From SZAS-103 sp964449135 (lineage in GTDB: Bacteria; Pseudomonadota; Gammaproteobacteria; Xanthomonadales; Xanthomonadaceae): a stretch of 64,000 nucleotides of DNA. This document shows, one piece after another, positions 8,572 to 17,760 of this stretch. The stretch is taken from positions 1 through 64,000 of the forward strand of contig CAYUXZ010000005.1 in NCBI GenBank assembly GCA_964449135.1, read 5' to 3'. Positions within the stretch are counted from its first letter, which is position 1; every line of letters starts with the position of its first letter. The translations under genes were made by a program, and so were the position numbers. The notes below the pieces were generated by a model that did not search any database, was not told the origin of the DNA, and saw only the letters and a list, made by a program, of their open reading frames with translations.

Positions 8572-10334
8572 ACGACGGCGCGGCGCCTTCGCCGACGCCG
8601 TGGCAGACCTACCGCCGCCTGCTCGGCTACGCGCGGATCTACTGGCCGCTGCTGGCGATCGCCGGGGTCGGCATGGTCGTCGAATCCGGCGCCGCCGGCG
8701 CGTTCACCGCGATGATGAAGCCGGTGGTGAACGAAACCTTCATCGAACGCAACCGCGAGATGAGCGCGCTGTTGCCGCTGGCGATCATCGCGATCTTCCT
8801 GCTGCGCGGCATGGCCACGCTCGCGACCGACTACGGCATGTCGCGCGCCGGCCGAAGCATCGTGCGCGACCTGCGCCGCGCGATGCTCGCGAAGTATCTG
8901 CGCCTGCCCAGCGGCGCATTCGATCTCGCGCCGGTGCCGCAGCTCGTCTCGCGGCTGAACTACGACACCGAACAAGTCGCGCAGGCGAGCACCGAGGCGA
9001 TCAAGATCATCGTCACCGACAGCCTCACCAGCATCGCGTTGCTGTCGGTGATGCTCTGGAACAGCCCGACGGTCACGCTCGGCGCGCTGGTGCTCGCGCC
9101 GCTGATCGCGGGGATCATGCAGATCGTCAGTCGCCGCTATCGCCGGCTCAATCGCGGCATCCAGGACAGCGTCGCCTACATGGCGCAGTCGGCGGAGCAG
9201 ACCCTCGCCGGCCAGCAGGAGGTGCGCATCTACGGCGCGCAGGCCGCGGAGCTGGCGCGCTACGACGCGCTCGCGAACCGCAATCTGCGCCTGAACGTCA
9301 AGGTCGAGTTCACCCGCGGCCTGTCCTCGTCGCTGGTGCAGACGGTCGGCGCCATCGCGCTCGCGCTGATCCTCGTGCTCGCCGGGCACGAAGCGATGGC
9401 GCGGCGCATGGACGCGGGCCAATTCGTTTCGCTGATGCTCGCGATGATGGCGTTGATCCCGTCGCTGCGTCGCGTCACCAACGTGCAGAGCGCGATCCAG
9501 CGCGGCGTCGCCGCCTGCCAGCACATCTTCGCGCTGCTGGATGCGCCAGAGGAACGCGACGAGGGCGCGCAGCCGATGGCGCGCGCGCGCGGCGAGATCG
9601 AGTTCCGCAACGTGACCCTGCGCTACCACGGCCAGCCGGACGCCGCACTGACGGACGTGAGTTTCGTCGCGCGCCCGGGCACGGTGACCGCGATCGTCGG
9701 CCGCTCCGGCAGCGGCAAGACCAGTCTGGTGAGGTTGTTGCCGCGCTTCTACGAACCCGACGCCGGCACGATCCTGCTGGACGGCGCGCCGCTGAACGTC
9801 TATTCCCTGCGCGATCTGCGCCGCCAGATCGCGCTGGTCGGGCAGCGCGTGATGCTATTCGACGACACGGTCGCGGCGAACATCGCCTATGGGGATCGCG
9901 TCGATGCGAGCCGCGAAGCGATCGCGCGCGCGGCCGCAGCGGCGAACGCGACCGAGTTCATAGACAAACTCCCGCAGCGCATGGACAGCCGCATCGGCGA
10001 GAATGGCAGTCTGCTCTCCGGTGGCCAGCGCCAGCGGCTCGCGATCGCGCGCGCGATCCTCAAGGACGCGCCGGTCCTGATCCTTGACGAGGCTACCGCC
10101 GCGCTCGACAACGAATCCGAGCGGCTGGTGCAGGATGCGCTTGAGCACCTGATCCCCGATCGCACGACGCTGGTGATCGCGCATCGCCTGTCAACCATCG
10201 AGCACGCCGACCAGGTGCTCGTTCTCGACGGCGGGCGGCTGGTCGAGCAGGGCACGCACACGGAGTTGCTCTCACGCGACGGCTTGTACGCCTACCTGCA
10301 CCGGATGCAGTTCCGCGAGACGCCCACGACGTGA
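8568..10334 (+). CDS. msbA: Lipid A export ATP-binding/permease protein MsbA
   Basis: Half-type ABC exporter, 588 aa, that flips lipid A-core to the outer leaflet of the inner membrane. The N-terminal half is a six-helix exporter domain. The ATPase has Walker A GRSGSGKT at residues 378-385, signature LLSGGQRQRLAIARAI, Walker B LILDEATAALD and H-loop IAHRLST. The following lpxK gene, a usual msbA neighbour, supports the substrate. Both ends overlap neighbours by 4 nt (ATGA with exbD, GTGA with lpxK). Confidence 0.96.
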   Translation: MNDGAAPSPTPWQTYRRLLGYARIYWPLLAIAGVGMVVESGAAGAFTAMMKPVVNETFIERNREMSALLPLAIIAIFLLRGMATLATDYGMSRAGRSIVRDLRRAMLAKYLRLPSGAFDLAPVPQLVSRLNYDTEQVAQASTEAIKIIVTDSLTSIALLSVMLWNSPTVTLGALVLAPLIAGIMQIVSRRYRRLNRGIQDSVAYMAQSAEQTLAGQQEVRIYGAQAAELARYDALANRNLRLNVKVEFTRGLSSSLVQTVGAIALALILVLAGHEAMARRMDAGQFVSLMLAMMALIPSLRRVTNVQSAIQRGVAACQHIFALLDAPEERDEGAQPMARARGEIEFRNVTLRYHGQPDAALTDVSFVARPGTVTAIVGRSGSGKTSLVRLLPRFYEPDAGTILLDGAPLNVYSLRDLRRQIALVGQRVMLFDDTVAANIAYGDRVDASREAIARAAAAANATEFIDKLPQRMDSRIGENGSLLSGGQRQRLAIARAILKDAPVLILDEATAALDNESERLVQDALEHLIPDRTTLVIAHRLSTIEHADQVLVLDGGRLVEQGTHTELLSRDGLYAYLHRMQFRETPTT

Positions 10335-11326
10335 GCAAGATGCACGCCCGCTTGCAGGAGATCTGGTACGGCGGGCGCAAGCCGGGGATGACGTTGCGCG
10401 CGTTGTCGGCGTTGTACGGCGCGGTGGTGAAATTGCGCCGCGCCGCCTATCGCCGCGGATGGTTGCGCACGCAACGCGTGAACGCGCCGGTGGTCGTGGT
10501 CGGCAACCTCGTGGCCGGCGGCAGCGGCAAGACGCCGTTCGCGATCGCCCTCGTCGAACACCTGTGCGCGCGCGGCTGGTCGCCCGGCGTAGTCAGCCGC
10601 GGCTACGGCCGGCGTTCGCGCGGGCAGGTCGAGGTGGATGCGAACACGCCGCCGGAGCAGGGCGGCGACGAACCCGCGCTGATCGCGCGCAGGACCGGCG
10701 TGCCGGTAGTCGTGGATGCCGATCGCGTTGCTGCGGCGCGGCGCGTGATCGAACTCGGCGCGGACATCGTCGTCGCCGACGATGGCCTGCAGCATCACCG
10801 CCTGCATCGCGATTTCGAGATCGAGGTCGTGGAAGCCGGGCGCCACTATGGCAACAGTCGACTGCTGCCAGCCGGACCGCTGCGCGAGCCGCGTCGCGAA
10901 GACGCCGATTTGCGCGTCGAGAACGGTGACGACGGTCTCTCCGCGGAATCGTCGGATCCACGTTTTCGGCTCGTCGGCACGACCCTGTACGCGAAAGACG
11001 GCCGCGCGGAACCGCTGGCCTCGTGGCGCGGACGGCGCGTGCATGGCGTCGCCGGCATCGGCCATCCGCGGCGTTTCTTCGACAGCTTGCGCGAGGCCGG
11101 GCTCGACGTGGCCGAACATGCCTTCGGCGATCACCACGATTATGATGAAGACGAACTGCATTTCGCCGAACGCCTGGCCGTCGTGATGACCGAGAAGGAC
11201 TGGGTGAAGTGCGCCGCGATCGCTCCGGCGAACGCGTGGTACCTGCCCGTGAACGCGGAATGCTCCGAAGGGTTGTTCGAGATGTTCGACGAGAAACTCG
11301 CCGCCAAGCTGGGAAAACAGCCGTGA
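10331..11326 (+). CDS. lpxK: Tetraacyldisaccharide 4'-kinase
   Basis: Lipid A pathway kinase that phosphorylates the 4' position of the tetraacyl disaccharide, peripheral on the inner membrane. It has 331 aa. The P-loop lies in VVGNLVAGGSGKTPF and is followed by the family segment SRGYGRRSRG; the DDGLQHHRL motif and the late VMTEKDWVK are also typical. The start is GTG 10331, overlapping the msbA stop; ATG 10340 is possible. Confidence 0.96.
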   Translation: MSKMHARLQEIWYGGRKPGMTLRALSALYGAVVKLRRAAYRRGWLRTQRVNAPVVVVGNLVAGGSGKTPFAIALVEHLCARGWSPGVVSRGYGRRSRGQVEVDANTPPEQGGDEPALIARRTGVPVVVDADRVAAARRVIELGADIVVADDGLQHHRLHRDFEIEVVEAGRHYGNSRLLPAGPLREPRREDADLRVENGDDGLSAESSDPRFRLVGTTLYAKDGRAEPLASWRGRRVHGVAGIGHPRRFFDSLREAGLDVAEHAFGDHHDYDEDELHFAERLAVVMTEKDWVKCAAIAPANAWYLPVNAECSEGLFEMFDEKLAAKLGKQP

Positions 11327-12099
11327 CCGAACCGGCTTTCATCGTCGCAATACCCGCGCGCATGGGCGCGACGCGGCTGCCGGGCAAGCCGATGCGCCTG
11401 CTCGCCGGCGAGCCGCTGGTGCTGCATGTCGCGCGCCGTGCGCTCGCGGCGGGCGCCGACGAAGTCGTGATCGCGACCGACGACGCGCACATCCTGCACA
11501 CCTTGTCCGGCCGTGGTTTCAGCGTCTGCATGACCCGCAGCGACCATGCATCGGGCACCGACCGGCTTGCCGAATGCGCGGAAAAACTCGGCTGGGATGA
11601 CGATCGCATCGTGGTGAACCTGCAGGGCGACGAACCGTTCGCGCCGCCCGAGGGCATCCGCGCGGTCGCGAAGTGCCTCGCCGATTCCGGCGCGGAGATG
11701 GCCACGCTCGCCGCGGGCATCGAGGACGTCGAAACCCTGTTCGACCCGAACGCGGTCAAGCTCGTGCGCAATGCGAACGGCGACGCGATGGTCTTCAGCC
11801 GTGCGCCGCTGCCGTGGGACCGCGACCGCTTTGCGCGCGAGCGGCTCGGCGCGCTCGGCGAAGGCTGGCTGCGCCACATCGGCATCTACGCCTACCGCGC
11901 GGGTTTCCTGCGGCGCTTCGCGGCGATGCCGGCGGGCCGGCTGGAGCGCATCGAATCGCTGGAACAATTGCGCGCGCTCGAAGCGGGAGTTCGCATCGCG
12001 GTCGCGGTCACGCCGGTCGCGTTTCCGCCGGGCGTGGATACCGAGGCCGACCTGCAACGCGCGGAAAAGATCCTTTCGGGAATGGAGTCCCACCCATGA
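11323..12099 (+). CDS. kdsB: 3-deoxy-manno-octulosonate cytidylyltransferase
   Basis: Activates Kdo to CMP-Kdo for the LPS inner core. The 258-aa protein opens with AIPARMGATRLPGKPM, the nucleotide-binding signature, and has VVNLQGDEPF and HIGIYAYR, all family hallmarks. Start GTG 11323 shares the GTGA overlap with lpxK, which fits the family N-terminus. The Trm112-like small gene that often sits between lpxK and kdsB in other gammaproteobacteria is absent. Confidence 0.96.
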   Translation: MTEPAFIVAIPARMGATRLPGKPMRLLAGEPLVLHVARRALAAGADEVVIATDDAHILHTLSGRGFSVCMTRSDHASGTDRLAECAEKLGWDDDRIVVNLQGDEPFAPPEGIRAVAKCLADSGAEMATLAAGIEDVETLFDPNAVKLVRNANGDAMVFSRAPLPWDRDRFARERLGALGEGWLRHIGIYAYRAGFLRRFAAMPAGRLERIESLEQLRALEAGVRIAVAVTPVAFPPGVDTEADLQRAEKILSGMESHP

Positions 12100-12569
12100 G
12101 CACGCGCATCCTGATCGTCTGCATGGGCAACATCTGCCGCTCGCCGATGGCCGAGGGCCTGCTGCGCCACAAGATCGAACAGGCCGGGCTGTCCAGGCGC
12201 GTGCGGCTGGATTCGGCGGGCATCGGCCCCTGGCATGCGGATCGTCCGCCCGACAAGCGCGCGATCGCGGTCTGCCGCGAGCATGGCATCGAAATCGCGG
12301 ATCTGCGTGGCCGCCAGATCACGACCCAGGATTTTTCCGTGCACGACTGGGTGCTTTGCGCGGACCGGCAGAACCTGCGCGACCTGCACGCGATCGCGCC
12401 CAAGTCCGCGCGCCAGCGGATCGACCTGCTGCTCGCATGGGCGGGCCTGGGGGCGAAGGCGGAGATCCCCGACCCCTACAGCGGGACCGAGGAGGACTTC
12501 CGCAAGGTCTATGCCCTGCTGGATCGCGCGACCGACGCGGCGGTCGAAAAGCTCAAACTCCCGGCATAA
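12096..12569 (+). CDS. Low-molecular-weight protein tyrosine phosphatase
   Basis: Cytoplasmic phosphatase of 157 aa. The active-site loop C9-MGNIC-R15-S16 and the general-acid motif DPYSG are both intact. The family includes Wzb-type partners of tyrosine kinases such as the one encoded at 20520. However, this gene sits in the LPS/uvrC unit rather than in the polysaccharide locus, so a link is only inference. It overlaps kdsB by 4 nt. Confidence 0.93.
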   Translation: MSTRILIVCMGNICRSPMAEGLLRHKIEQAGLSRRVRLDSAGIGPWHADRPPDKRAIAVCREHGIEIADLRGRQITTQDFSVHDWVLCADRQNLRDLHAIAPKSARQRIDLLLAWAGLGAKAEIPDPYSGTEEDFRKVYALLDRATDAAVEKLKLPA

Positions 12570-12604
12570 TGCGGCGACCGGCCCCGACGAACCCCCGATC
12601 GCCG

Positions 12605-14023
12605 ATGCTCAACGAACCCGCGCCCGAACTGCCGAAAAGCCTCGAATGGATCAACTCCGGTCCGACGACCCTGCACGCCTTGCGCGGCTACGTCGCGGTG
12701 ATCGCGTTCTGGAGCGCGGGCTCGGCGTACAGCCACAACCTGCTCGAGGATCTGCGCCAGCTGCGCTTGAAGTACGCCGGCGCGCTGCACGTGGTCGCGA
12801 TCCATGTGCCGAAGTTCGAGGCCGAGCGCGATCCGCAGATCGTGCGCAAGGCCTGCGGCCGGCTCGGCGTGGGCGTGCGCGTCGCGCACGATAGGGACTT
12901 CGTCGCCTGGCAGCACTACGGCGTGGTCGCGTGGCCGACCGCGGTGGTGGTGGATCCGGCCGGCGTGGTGCGCGAATACTTCGTCGGCGACCGCCAGCGC
13001 GAGCCGATGGAGGAACTGATCGCCGCGCTGATCGCCGAGAACGAGATCAAGCTGATCGAGGGGCAACTGCCGCCGTTGCGCGAGAGCGAGCCGGACATGC
13101 CGCTCGCGTTCCCGTCGGGCGTCTGCATCAAGGACAATTTCCTGTACGTCGCCGACACCGGCCACCACGCTGTGCTCGAGTGCAACCTCGACGGCCGCGT
13201 GCTGCGCAAGTTCGGCGGCGCGGTCGCCGATTTCATGGATGGCGTCGGCGCGGCATCGGCGTTCCGGCGTCCGCGTGGGCTCGCGACCGCGCGCGATGCG
13301 ATCTACGTCGCCGATACCGGCAACCATGCGTTGCGCCGCATCCAGTTGATCGACGGCAACGTCACCACGCTGGCGGGCAGCGGGCGACCGGGCGATCCGG
13401 TCGAGGGCGCGATCGGCTCGGCACGCAGCGTGTCGTTGAACCAACCCTGGGCGGTCGCGGTGTCCGAGGATCGCGTGTTCGTCGCGGCGGCGGGCAACAA
13501 CCAGATCTGGGCGCACGACCGGATGCAGCACCGCTTCGTGCACATCGCCGGCGCCGGCGAACTGGGCCTGCGCGACGGCGAGGGCCGCGCCAGCGCATTC
13601 GCGCAGCCGGCTGGCATCACGCTGGTCCACGCGCTGCTCTACGTCGCCGACTCGGCGGCCTCCGCGGTGCGCTCGGTCGCGATCGGCACCGGCAAGACGC
13701 AGACCCTGCTCGGGCAGGGGCTGTTCGAGTACGGCGACAAGGTCGGTGTTCGCGCGGAAACGCGGCTCCAATATCCGGTCGCGCTGGTGAAGGATCCGGA
13801 TACCGCCAACCTGTGGGTGCTCGACAGCTACAACAATTCAATCCGCAAGCTCAAGCTCGGCGGCAGCGAGGTCGCGTCGTTCGAATTGAGCACGAAACTG
13901 CAGCACCCTCTCGCGATGGCGATCGGCAACGGCTCGTTGTGGATCGCGAACACGGACGCGCACGAGATCCTGCGCGTGAACACCGGCAATGGTGAGGTGC
14001 GCCGGTTGCCGGTGGGCGAATGA
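12605..14023 (+). CDS. Thioredoxin-fold/NHL-repeat protein without redox cysteines
   Basis: 472 aa from ATG 12605 (ATG 12569, touching the phosphatase stop, would add 12 residues). Residues about 20-150 have the thioredoxin-like pattern (VIAFWSAG, AIHVPKFE, WPTAVVVDPAG). The rest contains at least five NHL-type blades, each with a LYVADTGHHAV or IYVADTGNHALR style unit. This is the NHLRC2-like architecture. The position of the usual CCxNC motif reads SAGSAYS (residues 37-43), so no thiol chemistry is expected. No signal peptide is evident. Its stop overlaps uvrC. Function unknown. Confidence 0.85.
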   Translation: MLNEPAPELPKSLEWINSGPTTLHALRGYVAVIAFWSAGSAYSHNLLEDLRQLRLKYAGALHVVAIHVPKFEAERDPQIVRKACGRLGVGVRVAHDRDFVAWQHYGVVAWPTAVVVDPAGVVREYFVGDRQREPMEELIAALIAENEIKLIEGQLPPLRESEPDMPLAFPSGVCIKDNFLYVADTGHHAVLECNLDGRVLRKFGGAVADFMDGVGAASAFRRPRGLATARDAIYVADTGNHALRRIQLIDGNVTTLAGSGRPGDPVEGAIGSARSVSLNQPWAVAVSEDRVFVAAAGNNQIWAHDRMQHRFVHIAGAGELGLRDGEGRASAFAQPAGITLVHALLYVADSAASAVRSVAIGTGKTQTLLGQGLFEYGDKVGVRAETRLQYPVALVKDPDTANLWVLDSYNNSIRKLKLGGSEVASFELSTKLQHPLAMAIGNGSLWIANTDAHEILRVNTGNGEVRRLPVGE

Positions 14024-15885
14024 GCGGAAAAAAATCCGCGGACTCGTTCGATGGCCGCGCGTACGCGCGCCGGCTGACCACCGCGCCGGGCGTGTATCGG
14101 ATGCTCGACGTGCACGACGGCGTGCTCTACGTCGGCAAGGCCGCGTCGCTGAAGGCGCGAGTGGGCAGCTACTTCAACAAGGGCGAGCATCCGCCACGGA
14201 TCGCGGCGATGGTGGCGCAGGTCGCGCGCATCGAGGTCACGGCCACGCGCACGGCGGGCGAGGCGCTGCTGCTGGAAAATCAGCTGATCAAGTCGCTCAA
14301 GCCGCGCTACAACGTGATGTATCGCGACGACAAGAGCTATCCGTACATCGTCCTGACGAAGGAGCAATGGCCGAGGATCGGGTTCCATCGCGGGCCGCGC
14401 CGCCAGGAAGGCCGCTACTTTGGACCGTACCCGAGCGCCGGCGCGGTGCGCGAGAGCATCGGCGTGATGGGAAAGCTGTTCAGGCTGCGCAGCTGCGAGG
14501 ACAGCGTGTTCCGCAACCGCAGCCGGCCTTGCCTGCAGCACCAGATCGGCCGCTGCAGCGCGCCCTGCGTGGGCTTCATCGACGCGGTCCGCTACGAAGC
14601 GAGCGTGCACCAGGCGCAGTTGTTCCTCGAAGGCCGCAGCGATCTGCTCGCGAAGGAACTCGCCGCCGACATGGAGCGCGCGAGCGACGCGTTGGCGTTC
14701 GAGGAAGCCGCGCGCCTGCGCGACCTGCTCAAGGCGATCCGCAACGTGCAGGCGAAGCAGTACGTGGATGGCGAAGCGGTGGAGATGGACGTGCTCGCCT
14801 GCGAAGCCGGGCAGGGCGCGGCCTGCGTGCTGCTGCTCGCGTTCCGCAACGGCATGAACCACGGCACGCGCGCGTTCTTCCCCAGGCTCAACGGCGCGAC
14901 CGGCGAGGACGAGGTGCTTGCCGCGTTCGTCACCCAGTATTATTCAGAGACCGCGCCCCCGCGCGAGATCGTGCTCAGCCATGGATTCGCCGACCGCGAA
15001 TTGCTCGAACAGGCGCTGTCGGAAAGTGCCGGCCGCAAGATCGAGATCCGCACGAACGTGCGCGGCGACCGCGCGCGTTACCTGGACCTCGCGAAACGAA
15101 ACGCGGCGCTGGCGCTGGCGCAACAGATCGGCAGCAGCGCGAGCCAGCGCGCGCGGCTGGAATCGCTGATGGAACTTCTCGGAATGAGCGCGCAGCCAAA
15201 GCGCATGGAATGCTTCGACATCAGCCACACGATGGGCGAGGCGACGGTCGCGTCCTGCGTGGTGTTCGACGCAGAAGGCCCTGCGCGCGGGCAGTACCGG
15301 CGCTACAACATCGAGGGTATCGCGCCGGGCGACGACTTCGCGGCAATGAGGCAGGCGCTGGAGCGCCGCTTCCGACACGTGGCCGAGGGCGACGCGGTGC
15401 TGCCAGACGTGCTGCTCATCGACGGCGGGCAGGGACAGTTGCGGCAGGCGACGGACGTGCTGTTCGAACTCGGCGTGCAGGGAGTCGAACTCGTCGGCGT
15501 CGCCAAGGGAGAAGAACGGCGTCCCGGCGACGAAACCCTGGTCCGCCCCGACGGAGCCACGCTGCGTCCCGGCGCCGAATCGCCCGCGTTGCAACTGATC
15601 CAGCAGTTGCGCGACGAAGCGCACCGCTTTGCGATCAGCGGCCATCGCGGCCGTCGCCAGAAGGCGCGCGACACCAGCCGCCTCGAGGACATCCCCGGCA
15701 TCGGGCCGCGCCGCCGCGCGAGCCTGTTGCGACATTTCGGCGGATTGACCGGCGTGAAGAACGCGGGTGTCGAGGACATCGCGCGCGTGGCCGGCATCGA
15801 TGCCGCGCTCGCCGCGCGCATCTACGCCGCGCTGCACGGCGTCGGCGAAAGCGGCCGGCCGGTCCTGCGGGAAGCAGCGCGATGA
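14020..15885 (+). CDS. uvrC: Excinuclease ABC subunit C
   Basis: Nuclease of nucleotide excision repair that makes both incisions, 621 aa. The GIY-YIG domain is at the N-terminus (PGVYRMLD, LYVGKAASLKARVGSYF). A UVR motif (ALAFEEAARLRD) follows in the middle, then the RNase H-like domain (CFDISHTMGE, DVLLIDGGQGQL), and helix-hairpin-helix pairs at the end (DIPGIGPRRR). ATG 14020 overlaps the preceding stop. uvrC followed by pgsA is a common gammaproteobacterial order. Confidence 0.97.
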   Translation: MSGKKSADSFDGRAYARRLTTAPGVYRMLDVHDGVLYVGKAASLKARVGSYFNKGEHPPRIAAMVAQVARIEVTATRTAGEALLLENQLIKSLKPRYNVMYRDDKSYPYIVLTKEQWPRIGFHRGPRRQEGRYFGPYPSAGAVRESIGVMGKLFRLRSCEDSVFRNRSRPCLQHQIGRCSAPCVGFIDAVRYEASVHQAQLFLEGRSDLLAKELAADMERASDALAFEEAARLRDLLKAIRNVQAKQYVDGEAVEMDVLACEAGQGAACVLLLAFRNGMNHGTRAFFPRLNGATGEDEVLAAFVTQYYSETAPPREIVLSHGFADRELLEQALSESAGRKIEIRTNVRGDRARYLDLAKRNAALALAQQIGSSASQRARLESLMELLGMSAQPKRMECFDISHTMGEATVASCVVFDAEGPARGQYRRYNIEGIAPGDDFAAMRQALERRFRHVAEGDAVLPDVLLIDGGQGQLRQATDVLFELGVQGVELVGVAKGEERRPGDETLVRPDGATLRPGAESPALQLIQQLRDEAHRFAISGHRGRRQKARDTSRLEDIPGIGPRRRASLLRHFGGLTGVKNAGVEDIARVAGIDAALAARIYAALHGVGESGRPVLREAAR

Positions 15886-16451
15886 AGCTGACGGTCCCGA
15901 CCATCCTCACCCTGTTCCGGATCCTGCTGATCCCGGTGCTCGTGATCGTGTTCTACATGCCCGGCGAGTGGACGAATTTCGCCGCGACCTTCGTGTTCGT
16001 GCTCGGCGCGCTGACCGATTGGGCCGACGGCTGGATCGCGCGTCGCTGGAACCAGTACTCCGCGTTCGGCGCGTTCCTCGATCCGGTCGCCGACAAGCTC
16101 GCGGTCACAGTCGCGTTGTTGCTAATCGTCGAGGTGAACCCCAGCCCCCTGCTGACATTGCTCGCCGCGGTCATCATTGGCCGCGAGATCGCGATCTCTG
16201 CGCTGCGCGAATGGATGGCCGAGGTGGGCCATGGGCGCAAGGTCCGGGTGGCGTGGCTGGGCAAGCTCAAGACCATCGTGCAGATGGTCGCGATCAGCTT
16301 CCTGCTCTACCGCCACGACCTGTTCGGTCTGCCGATCTTCGAGATTGGCGAGGTGCTGTTGAGCGTAGCGGCGGTGCTGACGCTGGCGTCCGGATATGGC
16401 TACGTGCGCGCGGCGTGGCCTTCGCTGCACGGCCACGACGGGCTGGAATGA
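15882..16451 (+). CDS. pgsA: CDP-diacylglycerol-glycerol-3-phosphate 3-phosphatidyltransferase
   Basis: Integral membrane enzyme making phosphatidylglycerol phosphate, 189 aa. The CDP-alcohol phosphotransferase signature is complete: D46-x2-D49-G50-x2-A53-R54-x8-G63-x3-D67-x3-D71. Several membrane helices are visible. It overlaps uvrC by 4 nt and is the last gene of the coupled unit; a tRNA promoter follows 11 nt later. Confidence 0.96.
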   Translation: MKLTVPTILTLFRILLIPVLVIVFYMPGEWTNFAATFVFVLGALTDWADGWIARRWNQYSAFGAFLDPVADKLAVTVALLLIVEVNPSPLLTLLAAVIIGREIAISALREWMAEVGHGRKVRVAWLGKLKTIVQMVAISFLLYRHDLFGLPIFEIGEVLLSVAAVLTLASGYGYVRAAWPSLHGHDGLE

Positions 16452-16462
16452 CGGGCGATGCG

Positions 16463-16490
16463 TTGACAGGATTTCGCCCATCGGTAAAAT
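16463..16490 (+). promoter_or_regulatory. Sigma70-type promoter for tRNA-Gly
   Basis: A consensus -35 TTGACA (16463-16468) and a near-consensus -10 TAAAAT (16485-16490) are separated by 16 bp, 11 nt before the tRNA. It lies in the short gap after pgsA and very likely drives the tRNA. Confidence 0.85.
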
Positions 16491-16501
16491 AGGCGGTTCA
16501 C

Positions 16502-16577
<76 letters not shown>

Positions 16578-16590
16578 GATTCCGACGACG

Positions 16591-16617
16591 AACCCCGGTC
16601 CTCCGGGGTTTTGTTTT
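16591..16617 (+). terminator. Rho-independent terminator after tRNA-Gly
   Basis: Stem AACCCCGG/CCGGGGTT with a four-base loop followed by a T-rich run (TTGTTTT), 13 nt after the tRNA. Confidence 0.85.
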
Positions 16618-16671
16618 ATGGAAGATCGCGGTAGTAGTCTGCCGCGACGCGCTTCGCAGGCACGCACCCAT

Positions 16672-16745
16672 GGCCGGGTGGCAGAGTGGTTATGCAGCGG
16701 ACTGCAAATCCGCGTACGCCGGTTCAATTCCGACCTCGGCCTCCA
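16672..16745 (+). tRNA. tRNA-Cys (anticodon GCA)
   Basis: 74 nt. Acceptor stem GGCCGGG pairs with CTCGGCC (one G-T). Anticodon stem GCGGA/TCCGC encloses loop CTGCAAA, giving anticodon GCA. T loop GTTCAATTC and an encoded CCA are present. Confidence 0.97.
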
Positions 16746-16753
16746 GTTAAACG

Positions 16754-16783
16754 AAAAACCCGCCACTAGGCGGGTTTTTCGTT
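16754..16783 (+). terminator. Rho-independent terminator after tRNA-Cys
   Basis: Hairpin AAAAACCCGCC-ACTA-GGCGGGTTTTT, symmetric enough to work in both directions. On the other strand it could also stop transcription from the secreted-protein gene at 16838. Confidence 0.88.
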
Positions 16784-16815
16784 TTCGCGACACGTCGATG
16801 AACTTGGCGCGATCC
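16772..16815 (+). repeat. Left copy of about 45-bp direct repeat
   Basis: Begins with GGGTTTTTCGTTTTCGCGAC, identical to the first 20 bases of the copy at 17761-17805, and ends with TGGCGCGATCC, also identical. The middle differs at a few positions. It includes the right arm of the tRNA-Cys terminator. Confidence 0.8.
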
Positions 16816-16837
16816 GCGCTACCGCACCGAAACCCCG

Positions 16838-17635
16838 TTACTTCGGGGGTTGCTCTTTGCCGCCTGCGCACTGGCCGGTGCTGGTGGCTGCGCTGTTACC
16901 GAAGGCGTTGAATGGCCCGGCGTTGTTGAAGCAGGCGAGGGTAGCAGCGACCGAATTGTTGATCACGTTCTTGGTGGCCGAACCCTGGTTCCCCGACACG
17001 GTCATGGTGCGTCCCACCACGTTGCCGTCATCCCAGAAGAACGCTGTGTTGTTGTTCTGGATGCTCACGCTACCCCCGACCACGTTGCCGCCACCGAAGG
17101 TCGAACAGGCTGCGCCGAACTCGGAACCGCCGAACGCGACTTCCGATCCCTCTCCGTGGGAGCCCGTGATGAAGACGTTGCCGCCGATAAAGGCGCCGCA
17201 GACGAAGGCCGTGTTGTTGTTCGTGATATTGAGATTGCCCAGGACGTTGTTGCTGGCGATAACTTCGCTGTTCCCACTGACAGAGGCGTTCGGTTTGATG
17301 CCAGCGGTCGGCGGACCGATCGAGACGTTGTAAATGGCGATCTCCGAGCTGCCGTTTCCGGAGATGCTGCCCTTCACCGTGGCCGGGCCGTACATGTTCA
17401 GCACAGCACCTGTGCCTACATTGATGCTGCCGTTGACGGTCGCGGAACCCAGGTCGCATTCGGAGTACGCCGGGACGATGATGCTGTCGAACGTTCCGGT
17501 TAGCGTGCCGGTGCAGTTGACGGACACCGCTGAAGCGGCGCCTGCGCCGAACAAGCCGACCAGCAGCACCAGGGTCGCCCGCGTGACGAGGCCGACGAGT
17601 CGGCGCAATTGGAATCCATGCCCGTTGATGGTCAT
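16838..17635 (-). CDS. Secreted Asn/Gly-rich protein, probable beta-helical
   Basis: 265 aa on the minus strand from ATG 17635, chosen for its GGGGGA ribosome-binding stretch and because the signal peptide then starts properly. An upstream in-frame ATG at 17680 is weaker. Residues 1-35 are a Sec signal ending in GAGAASA. The mature part is a run of short Gly/Asn/Ser/Val units (SINVGTG, TVKGSISGNG, GNLNITNNN, GGNVFITGS, GGSVSIQNNN). These look like rungs of a beta-helix, in the manner of polymer-forming proteins. Four cysteines may form disulfides. I do not recognise a named family. It lies between tRNA-Cys and tRNA-Leu, antisense to them. Confidence 0.75.
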   Translation of the reverse strand: MTINGHGFQLRRLVGLVTRATLVLLVGLFGAGAASAVSVNCTGTLTGTFDSIIVPAYSECDLGSATVNGSINVGTGAVLNMYGPATVKGSISGNGSSEIAIYNVSIGPPTAGIKPNASVSGNSEVIASNNVLGNLNITNNNTAFVCGAFIGGNVFITGSHGEGSEVAFGGSEFGAACSTFGGGNVVGGSVSIQNNNTAFFWDDGNVVGRTMTVSGNQGSATKNVINNSVAATLACFNNAGPFNAFGNSAATSTGQCAGGKEQPPK

Positions 17636-17760
17636 TTCAGCATCCCCCTGTGAGAAACCACGAACAATCCCCTGTGCCATGACGATACTCTCGCGCAAAT
17701 CGCCCGGCAACCTGGGCCATCGGCGCGGCTGGAGGCAGGGATTAAATTTCGCCGCAAGAC

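Noticed and set aside
16857..17333. Plus-strand frames (also 17334-17882) opposite the secreted-protein gene
   Set aside because: The minus-strand product has a signal peptide, regular repeats and a good ribosome-binding site; the plus-strand frames have none.
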